From Bacteroidota bacterium (GTDB taxonomy: Bacteria; Bacteroidota; Bacteroidia; Chitinophagales; Chitinophagaceae), in NCBI GenBank assembly GCA_023440945.1, contig JAEZRL010000329.1, forward strand, positions 1 through 13,958: a stretch of DNA of 13,958 nt. The letters run 5' to 3'. The first letter of the stretch is position 1. Each line of letters begins with the position of its first letter. Positions 8,283-13,958 of the stretch are shown here, one piece after another. The notes below the pieces were generated by a model. The model was not told the DNA's origin. It was given only the letters and a program-made list of their open reading frames with translations, and searched no databases. Made by a program: the position numbers and the translations under genes.

Positions 8283-8594
8283 ATGTCAAACAATTCTACA
8301 CATCCTGTTAAGATTACCAATTTAGTTAACGATTTTCTTGTTATTCAACTGCACGATGACAATTTAAAAGAAGCGCAGATCCAATACCAGATCATCAACG
8401 AAGTAAAGAAAACAATAAGAAAAGGATGTTTTATTGGTTCGATGGTTCAATTAAGAGTAAGTCATCTACAGGAAGGTGAATATGTTATTCATGTTTGTGT
8501 GGGTGAAAGCGAACAGTTCGATTACAGCTTTACAAAACTTTCTCCGGATCACACTGCAACTGTTCCATACTATTATTATCCGCAAAGTGCGTAA
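8283..8594 (+). CDS. Small protein resembling a free-standing T9SS C-terminal sorting domain
   Basis: This 103-aa protein has no signal peptide, membrane segment or cargo domain. Residues 10-86 read like a T9SS type A sorting domain (Por_Secre_tail): a strand VNDFLVIQL (15-23), then a strand-turn AQIQYQIINEVKKTIRKG (31-48) where family members carry 'ydlnGk.vk', then a SMVQLRVSHLQEGEYVIHV segment (53-71) that matches the family's 'n..idls.L.sGvYvv.v' core, and a last strand QFDYSFTKL (78-86). A Tyr-rich tail (YYYYPQSA) follows. Sorting domains normally sit at the end of large secreted proteins behind a signal peptide, so this one cannot be exported by the usual route. It may be a cytoplasmic adapted domain or a remnant. 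The frame is ordinary and ends just before a strong terminator. The CTD similarity is my pattern match and is unverified; coding status itself is likely. Confidence 0.72.
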   Translation: MSNNSTHPVKITNLVNDFLVIQLHDDNLKEAQIQYQIINEVKKTIRKGCFIGSMVQLRVSHLQEGEYVIHVCVGESEQFDYSFTKLSPDHTATVPYYYYPQSA

Positions 8595-8617
8595 CCGGAA
8601 AGATTTTCAAAACAGAG

Positions 8618-8682
8618 CCTGTATTCTTTTTAAAAAATTTGGCAGTGTAGAAATGTAAATTTAAAAAGAATGCAGGTTTTTT
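8618..8682 (+). terminator. Strong intrinsic terminator after the CTD-like gene
   Basis: A 17-bp stem (8618-8634 with 8660-8676; one G-U pair, otherwise perfect) encloses a 25-nt loop and is followed by six Ts (8677-8682). It sits 24 nt after the stop of the CTD-like gene and isolates it from upp. Only the + strand side has a T-run next to the stem. Confidence 0.88.
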
Positions 8683-8781
8683 GTTTATAGAACGCACAAA
8701 CAGTGATGCCTGAAACAAAAGCTGGTAACATAAAAATTCTTCATCATTTTATTATTGCTCATCGTAAATTATCTTCGCTGA

Positions 8782-9435
8782 ATGGTTATAAATCTGAGCG
8801 ATAAACATAGCCTTGTTAGTAACTGGGTAAGTGAACTGCGAAATGTTGAAGTACAAATCGACCGTATGCGTTTTAGAAGAAATCTTGAGCGTATAGGCGA
8901 AGTAGCAGCGTATGAAATAAGCAAAATATTGCCCTGGGAAGAAAAGGAAGTGCAAACACCGCTTGGGTTTCACACTTGTAAAGTATTGTCTGAACAACCC
9001 GTGCTTGCTACTATTTTACGTGCCGGTTTACCGCTTCACCAGGGAATGCTTAATTATTTTGATAAAGCTGATAACGCTTTTATTTCCGCCTACCGCAAAC
9101 ATCATCGTGACGGAAGTTTTGAGATAAACCTCGAATATGTAAGCAGTCCGGTTGTTGATAAACGTATTGTAATACTCAGTGACCCAATGCTTGCAACAGG
9201 TTCTTCTATTGTTAAGACAATTAATGCAATGAAGACAGAAGGAACACCTTCGCAAATTCATATTGTTACTGCCATTGCCTGTACAATTGGTATTGAATAT
9301 GTTCGTCGCGAAGCCGGAACTGATGTTCGTATATGGTGTGGTGATGTGGATGAAGAACTTACAGCAAAAGGTTATATTGTTCCCGGTTTGGGGGATGCCG
9401 GTGATCTTGCTTACGGCAGCAAAAATCAATTCTGA
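8782..9435 (+). CDS. upp: Uracil phosphoribosyltransferase
   Basis: This 217-aa enzyme makes UMP and pyrophosphate from uracil and PRPP (pyrimidine salvage, cytoplasm). The PRPP-binding loop is ILSDPMLATGSS (131-142), and the uracil-binding C-terminal motif is GYIVPGLGDAGD (197-208). Further family blocks are RFRRNLERIGE (30-40), ATILRAGLPL (76-85) and AYRKHH (103-108). Length and full collinearity match bacterial Upp proteins, and the N-terminus MVINLSDKHSLVSNW is typical of Bacteroidota versions, which supports ATG 8782. It starts 100 nt after the terminator of the previous gene, so it has its own promoter, which I could not identify. A PorP-like gene follows 74 nt downstream without an obvious strong terminator, but no functional tie is expected. 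Confidence 0.96.
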   Translation: MVINLSDKHSLVSNWVSELRNVEVQIDRMRFRRNLERIGEVAAYEISKILPWEEKEVQTPLGFHTCKVLSEQPVLATILRAGLPLHQGMLNYFDKADNAFISAYRKHHRDGSFEINLEYVSSPVVDKRIVILSDPMLATGSSIVKTINAMKTEGTPSQIHIVTAIACTIGIEYVRREAGTDVRIWCGDVDEELTAKGYIVPGLGDAGDLAYGSKNQF

Positions 9436-9511
9436 ATTACTCATTAAAATGTTATTGCTGTAGTAATTAATACATGGCAATTTCTTATTTTCGGGTCATA
9501 ATAACTGCTTG

Positions 9512-10522
9512 ATGGTACGGCTTTTTTTATTACTGATGGGTTTGATTTGTGCGTGTTCCTGTTTTTCACAAGATCCACATTTCTCGCAATTTTTTGCTTC
9601 TCCCCTAACGCTTAATCCAGCTTTTACCGGAAAGTTTGACGGGCAGCTACGACTTGCAGGCAATTACCGTAATCAATGGCCAACCATCAACAGGGCTTAT
9701 CAAACTGCAACTGCTTCTGCTGATTTTCCTATTCTTCAAAATAAAATAGGGTACACAGATACATGGGGTGTTGGCGTGATGGCTTTCACTGATAAAAGTG
9801 CGAATGGCGCTGTAAGTTTCAACTACGCATCTATCTCAACCGCTTTTCATAAAGGTTTGGATGAAGATGGCTATAAACAACTGGGCATTGGTTTCCAGGC
9901 AACCTATGCAAACATGATGATCAACACTAGTAAATTATCTTTTGCAGATCAGCTTACCAATTTAGGTTTTACAAGACCAACACAAGAATTGTTTAATACC
10001 ACTACGCTTAAGAATCATTATTTCGATTTAAATGCAGGTATTTTATATACAGCGAGCACAACGGACAAAAATAATTTTTATGCGGGTGTAAGCATGTATC
10101 ACATAACAAGACCAAAAGAAGAATTCACAGGAACTTTTTATGTGTTGAATCCACGGGCAACCATTCATGCAGGTGGCTATTTCCCCGTAGGCGAAAGGCT
10201 TACTTTGCATTTAAGTGCGTTGCATAGTATGCAGGCAAAAGCACATGAAACAGTTGCCGGAGGTGCTTTGCAATTTCCCGTTGGTGATCCGGAAAGCAGC
10301 GATAAACCGGTTAATTTTTATGCAGGAGCCTGGATGCGTTTTGGCGATGCTTTGATTCCCTATATTGGTTTAGAATTTAGTGATTTTAGATTAGGAACAA
10401 CTTATGATATAAACACTTCACAGCTAAAAACTGCTTCCAATAGTCGCGGTGGTATTGAAATATCTCTGATTTATATAAAAAAACCTGCTGAAAGCAGGGG
10501 TTTACCTTGTCCTAAGTTTTAA
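9512..10522 (+). CDS. PorP/SprF-family type IX secretion membrane protein
   Basis: This 336-aa protein has a signal peptide (MVRLFLLLMGLICACSCFSQ, cleaved near residue 19-20). The mature part opens with DPHFSQFFASPLTLNPAFTG (21-40), the defining start of the PorP/SprF family (TIGR03519). The remainder is a beta-rich, aromatic-ended sequence typical of a 14-strand-type outer-membrane barrel, finishing in GLPCPKF with the family's Cys-Pro-[KR]-Phe ending. Members serve or resemble the T9SS in gliding and adhesin export. They are often paired with one large adhesin or a PKD/CHU-type protein, but none is encoded here. The open frame extends one codon further to a TTG at 9509; I prefer the ATG at 9512. 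Its relation to core T9SS function is uncertain because Bacteroidota carry many paralogues. Confidence 0.9.
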   Translation: MVRLFLLLMGLICACSCFSQDPHFSQFFASPLTLNPAFTGKFDGQLRLAGNYRNQWPTINRAYQTATASADFPILQNKIGYTDTWGVGVMAFTDKSANGAVSFNYASISTAFHKGLDEDGYKQLGIGFQATYANMMINTSKLSFADQLTNLGFTRPTQELFNTTTLKNHYFDLNAGILYTASTTDKNNFYAGVSMYHITRPKEEFTGTFYVLNPRATIHAGGYFPVGERLTLHLSALHSMQAKAHETVAGGALQFPVGDPESSDKPVNFYAGAWMRFGDALIPYIGLEFSDFRLGTTYDINTSQLKTASNSRGGIEISLIYIKKPAESRGLPCPKF

Positions 10523-10586
10523 GTGGCATTCATTGGGGCTGTAAACAGGCGATTGTCGTTTCTCTCAAAAAAATCAGCACCATTAA

Positions 10587-10675
10587 ATCAGGTTAAAAAC
10601 ATGGTTAGATTTTCGCAAATCTTGACCTTAAGATTATAAATTGTATTATCAGGATAATTGTAAAAATCAGGATAA
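10587..10675. repeat. Short direct repeats upstream of tetR
   Basis: ATCAGGATAA occurs at 10648-10657 and 10666-10675, exactly 18 bp apart. A near copy, ATCAGGTTAA, lies at 10587-10596. All sit in the 205-nt AT-rich gap between porP and tetR, which also contains an inverted repeat AATCTT/AAGATT at 10618-10635. They could be binding sites for a regulator, or chance repeats in AT-rich DNA. Confidence 0.4.
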
Positions 10676-10689
10676 AAATTATAGTTTTA
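10658..10689 (+). promoter_or_regulatory. Possible Bacteroidota-type promoter for tetR
   Basis: TTG at 10658-10660 and TAGTTTTA at 10682-10689 are spaced 21 nt apart. This approximates the Bacteroidota consensus TTG-N(17-23)-TAnnTTTG, with 7 of 8 positions matched in the -7 box. The implied start point near 10696 would place the palindrome 10699-10712 just past the transcription start, the usual place for a repressor site. The match is weak on its own in AT-rich DNA. Confidence 0.35.
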
Positions 10690-10698
10690 GTTTTTAGC

Positions 10699-10712
10699 TG
10701 AATAAATATTCA
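10699..10712. promoter_or_regulatory. Putative TetR operator upstream of tetR
   Basis: TGAATAAATATTCA contains the inverted half-sites TGAAT and ATTCA around 4 bases. It lies 15 nt before the GTG start of tetR. The same half-sites with the same spacing recur before the adjacent MFS gene at 11317-11330, so autoregulation plus control of the pump is the simple reading. This is inferred from symmetry and placement. Confidence 0.55.
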
Positions 10713-10727
10713 CTTAATTTTACTCCT

Positions 10728-11300
10728 GTGAAACCGAAAGACGAGCAAAAAATTCAGCAAATTTATACTTCAACACTTTGTCTTGTTACAGAAAAAGGGT
10801 TGGCTGGAATAACTATGAGTGAAATTGCAAAAGCTGCAGGTTTGGCCACAGGAACATTGTACATCTATTTCAAAAGCAAGGACGAATTAATTAACAGTCT
10901 TTTCTCCTATTGCAGAAAATCATCTGCGGAAATTTATTTCAAAAACTATGATGCAGATAAACCTTTTAAGATCGGTTTCAAAACAATATGGCTGAACCTT
11001 CTTAAATACAGGCTTCAGCGGTTTGAAGAAGCTGTTTTTATGGAACAATGTTACCACTCTCCTTTTATAACAGAAAGCAATAAAGACATCTCCAAAAAAC
11101 TTTTACAACCGTTATATGCATTAATGGAAAGAGGAAAAAAAGAAAATCTTATAAAAGATATGGATACATTTTTGCTGCTCACCTTTATGGTAGGAGCTTT
11201 GAACGAAGTGGTAAAACATGCTCATTACAGCGGCAGAAAACTAACTAAAGTAATAATTGAAGATACCTTTCAACTTTGCTGGGACGGATTGAAAGCATAA
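10728..11300 (+). CDS. TetR/AcrR-family transcriptional regulator
   Basis: This 190-aa protein has an N-terminal TetR-type DNA-binding domain. The helix-turn-helix reads ITMSEIAKAAGLATGTLYIYFKSKDEL (28-54, paraphrased core: EIAKAAGLATGTLY plus the YFKSKDEL helix-4 signature). The C-terminal two thirds are a helical ligand-binding domain of unknown specificity; Cys-rich spots (Cys63, Cys108 region) are not diagnostic. The start is a GTG at 10728: the frame is closed by a TAG at 10695-10697 and the next ATG would cut off the first helix. It is 48 nt upstream of the DHA2 transporter on the same strand and flanked by matching palindromes, so it probably represses itself and the transporter until an inducer binds. 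Confidence 0.92.
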   Translation: MKPKDEQKIQQIYTSTLCLVTEKGLAGITMSEIAKAAGLATGTLYIYFKSKDELINSLFSYCRKSSAEIYFKNYDADKPFKIGFKTIWLNLLKYRLQRFEEAVFMEQCYHSPFITESNKDISKKLLQPLYALMERGKKENLIKDMDTFLLLTFMVGALNEVVKHAHYSGRKLTKVIIEDTFQLCWDGLKA

Positions 11301-11312
11301 TTTTTTACTATT

Positions 11313-11334
11313 TAAATGAATATTAATTCATTTA
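11313..11334. promoter_or_regulatory. Putative TetR operator upstream of the MFS gene
   Basis: A 22-bp near-perfect palindrome has 9-bp arms TAAATGAAT (11313-11321) and ATTCATTTA (11326-11334) around ATTA. It lies in the 48-nt gap between tetR and the transporter, ending 15 nt before the ATG. Its core TGAAT-N4-ATTCA is the same as in the site before tetR. All-AT outer arms and no T-run argue against it being a terminator. Confidence 0.6.
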
Positions 11335-11348
11335 CAAGCACATAGCAA

Positions 11349-12917
11349 ATGGCAAAATTTACGGCAGATAAGATCATTGTAATTTTTACGGTAGTGTCCG
11401 CTGCGTTGTTACAATTGATAGATACCTCCATTGTAAACGTAGCATTAACAGACATGATGGGAAGCCTTGGCGCATCCTTCGAAGAGATTGGTTGGGTAGT
11501 TACGGGTTACGCGATCTCTAACGTTATCATGATCACACTTTCCGGCTGGATGAGTGCAAAATTTGGCAGAAAATATTATTTCGCAGGTTGTATCATTCTT
11601 TTTACAGTAGGCTCTATTTTCTGCGGTTTCTCCGATAACGTTTGGGAACTGGTTGCGTTTCGTGTGATACAAGGAATTGGCGGTGGTGGTTTATTATCAA
11701 CGGCGCAAGCAATTTTAATAGAAACATTTCCAAAAGAAGAATTAGGCCTGGCAAATGCCATCTATGGTTTAGGCGTTATCATAGGTCCGGCCATTGGGCC
11801 AACCTTAGGTGGTTATATCACTGATAATTTCTCCTGGCAATGGATATTTTTTATCAATATTCCTTTTGGCATTCTTGCTACCATTCTTACATTAAGTTTT
11901 GTAAAAGAGCCGGCAGAAAAAATGAAAGCGGGGCGGCTCGACTGGTCTGCATTTGCCTTGCTTGTTATTGCCATCGGCTCTTTACAGGTTGTACTTGAAA
12001 AAGGTCAAAGTGAGGACTGGTTTCAAACTCGTTATATTACTGTCCTTACAGTGTTGGCAGTAATAACAGCGGTTCTATTTGTGTGGCGGGAACTTGCTGT
12101 AAAAGATCCTATCGTTAACCTCCGTTTATTTGGCAACAGTTCGTTTACAACCGGCACATTATTCAATTTTGTTTTGGGCTTTGGTTTATATGGCACCACC
12201 CTCGTTATTCCCATTCTTTGCCAAACATTGCTGGGTTTTACGGCCATGCAAACAGGTCTAATCATGTTACCCGGAAGCATTGCTACCGCTATTATGATGC
12301 CCATTGTAGGTTCTATGCTGAAGAAGAACTTTGTAAACCCCGCTGTGTATGCAGGCATGGGACTCGCTTTGTTTTTCTGGTTCAGCCACATGATGAGCGA
12401 GTTAAACACACAAATAGGAACGCATGATTTCTTCTGGCCTCTGATCATCCGCGGTTTTGCAATGGGACTGATTTTTATCCCACTTACCACCATTTCTTTA
12501 GCAGAATTAGAAGGTAAAGAAATACCGCAGGGAACGGCATTAAGTAACATGGTACGTCAACTTGGTGGCTCAATCGGTATTGCCCTCATAACTACTTTTA
12601 TCAGCCGTGATACGGCCCGGCATTATGCCTATCTTGGCGAAAATATCACACTCACCGATCCGCAAACACAGCAAAGGCTCACCATGCTGCAACACGGATT
12701 AATGGCCAAAGGTTTTGATGCAAACAGCGCTTTACATACCGCTTATGCCATGATCTCCGGCACCGTAACACAGCAGGCTACATTCCTCACCTACAAAGAC
12801 CTTTTTGTTTATCTCGGTTACTTCTTTTTAGTGCTCATACCCTTTCTCGTTCTCTTTAGAACCAAAAAGAAAAAAGAAGGCACAGAGGAAGAACAAATGG
12901 AATGGGCAATGGAATAA
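11349..12917 (+). CDS. DHA2-family (EmrB/QacA-type) MFS drug-efflux transporter
   Basis: This 522-aa membrane protein has 14 predicted transmembrane helices, the drug:H+ antiporter-2 topology. Visible motifs are LIDTSIVNVAL (23-33, motif D1 with Asp25 in TM1), GWMSAKFGRK (66-75, motif A), RVIQGIGGGG (105-114, motif B) and GVIIGPAIGPTLGGYI (142-157, antiporter motif C). The C-terminal cytoplasmic tail is basic then acidic (KKKKEGTEEEQMEWAME). It should export cationic or amphiphilic compounds across the inner membrane using the proton gradient; the substrate cannot be read from sequence. EmrB-like pumps often have an HlyD/EmrA adaptor and TolC partner next door, but neither is present. The TetR gene directly upstream and the palindrome before the ATG point to inducible expression. 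Confidence 0.93.
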   Translation: MAKFTADKIIVIFTVVSAALLQLIDTSIVNVALTDMMGSLGASFEEIGWVVTGYAISNVIMITLSGWMSAKFGRKYYFAGCIILFTVGSIFCGFSDNVWELVAFRVIQGIGGGGLLSTAQAILIETFPKEELGLANAIYGLGVIIGPAIGPTLGGYITDNFSWQWIFFINIPFGILATILTLSFVKEPAEKMKAGRLDWSAFALLVIAIGSLQVVLEKGQSEDWFQTRYITVLTVLAVITAVLFVWRELAVKDPIVNLRLFGNSSFTTGTLFNFVLGFGLYGTTLVIPILCQTLLGFTAMQTGLIMLPGSIATAIMMPIVGSMLKKNFVNPAVYAGMGLALFFWFSHMMSELNTQIGTHDFFWPLIIRGFAMGLIFIPLTTISLAELEGKEIPQGTALSNMVRQLGGSIGIALITTFISRDTARHYAYLGENITLTDPQTQQRLTMLQHGLMAKGFDANSALHTAYAMISGTVTQQATFLTYKDLFVYLGYFFLVLIPFLVLFRTKKKKEGTEEEQMEWAME

Positions 12918-12934
12918 AAAAATCTTTATTTTTT
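12917..12934. terminator. Weak AT-only hairpin between convergent genes
   Basis: A 7-bp stem AAAAAAT (12917-12923) / ATTTTTT (12928-12934) around CTTT starts at the last base of the MFS stop codon, in the 40-nt gap before the convergent acyltransferase gene. A-run and T-run flank it on both sides, so it could serve both strands. All-AT pairing makes it weak. Confidence 0.3.
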
Positions 12935-12957
12935 ACCCGCTATATTGCTATTAGTTT

Positions 12958-13958
12958 CTAAATCTTCAAAAATATTTTCTTTTTATACATCCAGTGCAGT
13001 ATGAGGAAATCAAACAGAAGCACAAGTCCTCCGCTTATCAAAGTTGAATAAGCATCACCAAATATTTTATCGTAGTTCTGCCCGAGATGAATGGATAATG
13101 AGCTTGTTATAAAAGAAGTAATAGTATGTGCCATAACGTACGCAGCAATCGAGTTCATTCCTATCACCATTAATGGAAAGGACCAGGCTTTTATCTTTTT
13201 TATATCAATAACAAAATAAAAAAGAGCAAGAAAAAGAAAACAAATTCCGCCACTGAAGATCGTCCAGGCAGGTGTCCAGATACGTTTTACAATTGGGTTA
13301 ATACCTGCAAAATGTATCAATAAACCAAGGGCAACCAAACCAACTCCTATCAACACAAATTTCTTTACTTTTTTTAAAGCATTTACTTGTTTTGATTTTA
13401 AAAGGTTTCCGGCAATAAGTCCTAATATCATCGTACCAAGCGTAGGAATAAAACTTAAAGTGGCATAACCACCACCGTTGTTTGTAAAAACTTTTTCTCT
13501 TGGAAATAAATTCAAAAACCAACGGTCGAATGCCCAGGCAAGATTAGTATTCTTGTTCCAGTGTGCCGCAAAATTATGCAGGTTATAAGGCCAGTCCGGC
13601 GTTACACCTGCAAGAGCATAATTAAAAGAAGCATCTGGCAAAGGATACAAAGCAAACGCTGCCCAATAACCAACAAGAATTACAACAAGTGAAATAATTT
13701 GTACACGTTGTGAATAAAATCCTAACAGAAAAAGAAAAGTATAACCCAAACCTATTTGCGTAAGTGTATCTTCAAAAGTAAAATAGGTTTGATTTGAATT
13801 CATGGAACGCAGGAAGATGCCTAATAATATCAAGATCAGCGAACGTATTAAGGCATGTTTCAACAATGCTTTTTTATCCGCACCTTTTGCTAGGCGACTT
13901 GATAAGGAGAAAGGTAACGCAACACCAACAAGAAAAGAAAACGAGGGCTGGATCATAT
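12958..13958 (-). CDS. DUF5009/COG4299-type membrane acyltransferase, N-terminus cut by window
   Basis: The frame is open to the window edge. The Met at 13956 is probably internal: family members read 'xxDLIQPSFSFLVGVAxPFS', and the visible part begins MIQPSFSFLVGVALPFS, so about 50 N-terminal residues are missing. The 332 visible residues form eight or more transmembrane segments with loops rich in aromatics (for example residues 122-155, PDWPYNLHNFAAHWNKN...LAWAFDRWFL) and a GGGYATLSFIPTLGTMILG block (161-179). This matches the heparan-alpha-glucosaminide N-acetyltransferase-like group (COG4299, DUF5009), inner-membrane enzymes thought to acetylate sugars from the cytoplasmic side. The acceptor here is unknown. 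It is convergent with the MFS gene and separated from it by 40 nt. Confidence 0.82.
   Translation of the reverse strand, partial: MIQPSFSFLVGVALPFSLSSRLAKGADKKALLKHALIRSLILILLGIFLRSMNSNQTYFTFEDTLTQIGLGYTFLFLLGFYSQRVQIISLVVILVGYWAAFALYPLPDASFNYALAGVTPDWPYNLHNFAAHWNKNTNLAWAFDRWFLNLFPREKVFTNNGGGYATLSFIPTLGTMILGLIAGNLLKSKQVNALKKVKKFVLIGVGLVALGLLIHFAGINPIVKRIWTPAWTIFSGGICFLFLALFYFVIDIKKIKAWSFPLMVIGMNSIAAYVMAHTITSFITSSLSIHLGQNYDKIFGDAYSTLISGGLVLLFDFLILHWMYKKKIFLKI

Noticed and set aside
9028..9480. 150-codon open frame on the minus strand
   Set aside because: It lies almost entirely antisense to upp, whose product is unmistakable; the translation is Asn/Cys/Ile-rich and family-less.
9455..9480. 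ATTGC/GCAAT inverted repeat between upp and the PorP-like gene
   Set aside because: The stem is short with a bulge and no clear T-tract, so it could be chance.
10484..10503. Hairpin CCTGC/GCAGG at the 3' end of the PorP-like gene
   Set aside because: The stem has only 5 bp, lies inside the coding sequence and has no T-run after it on the coding strand, so it is not a convincing terminator.
12032..12550. 172-codon open frame on the minus strand
   Set aside because: It is antisense to the DHA2 transporter, and its composition mirrors the membrane-protein codons on the other strand.
1..13958. Defence island, CRISPR, integrase or insertion sequence
   Set aside because: No array of repeats, transposase, integrase or target-site duplication was seen; the genes are mostly housekeeping or common accessory families.

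Overview
This window looks like chromosomal DNA from a Bacteroidota bacterium, most likely a Chitinophagaceae-like member of the Chitinophagales. The assignment rests on a PorP/SprF-type outer-membrane protein and a type IX secretion (T9SS) sorting-domain-like protein, on the DEXH-helicase/PdeM pair of the ligase-associated DNA repair set, on a DUF1080 secreted protein and a DUF5009-type acyltransferase, on AT-rich DNA, and on the absence of Shine-Dalgarno sequences before the starts. I see no rRNA, tRNA, CRISPR array, insertion sequence or phage gene.

Layout. At 3-128 the last 41 codons of a gene on the + strand enter the window (possibly OsmC-like). An erythromycin-esterase-family hydrolase follows at 343-1671 (+). 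It converges on a small KGG-repeat stress-type protein at 1725-1934 (-), with a perfect 11-bp hairpin between them that can terminate both. From 7191 down to 2164 the minus strand carries a three-gene block: a ligase-associated DEXH helicase, a 12-TM-type GT39/ArnT-like glycosyltransferase, and the ligase-associated phosphoesterase PdeM. A secreted DUF1080 protein (8120-7359, -) ends in its own terminator just upstream of that block.

The + strand from 8283 holds a 103-aa protein that looks like a bare T9SS sorting domain without cargo or signal peptide, closed by a strong terminator. It is followed by upp (uracil phosphoribosyltransferase) and a PorP/SprF-family protein. Next comes a drug-efflux-type unit: a TetR-family regulator with a GTG start, then a 14-TM DHA2 (EmrB/QacA) MFS transporter. 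Identical half-sites TGAAT-N4-ATTCA lie just upstream of both genes and are the best operator candidates. The window ends inside a convergent DUF5009/COG4299-type membrane acyltransferase (minus strand, N-terminus missing).

Most genes are recognisable families. The points most worth a second look are the cargo-less T9SS-CTD-like protein, the membrane glycosyltransferase placed between two DNA-repair genes, and the paired palindromes of the tetR-MFS unit. I do not see a clearly new multi-gene system.
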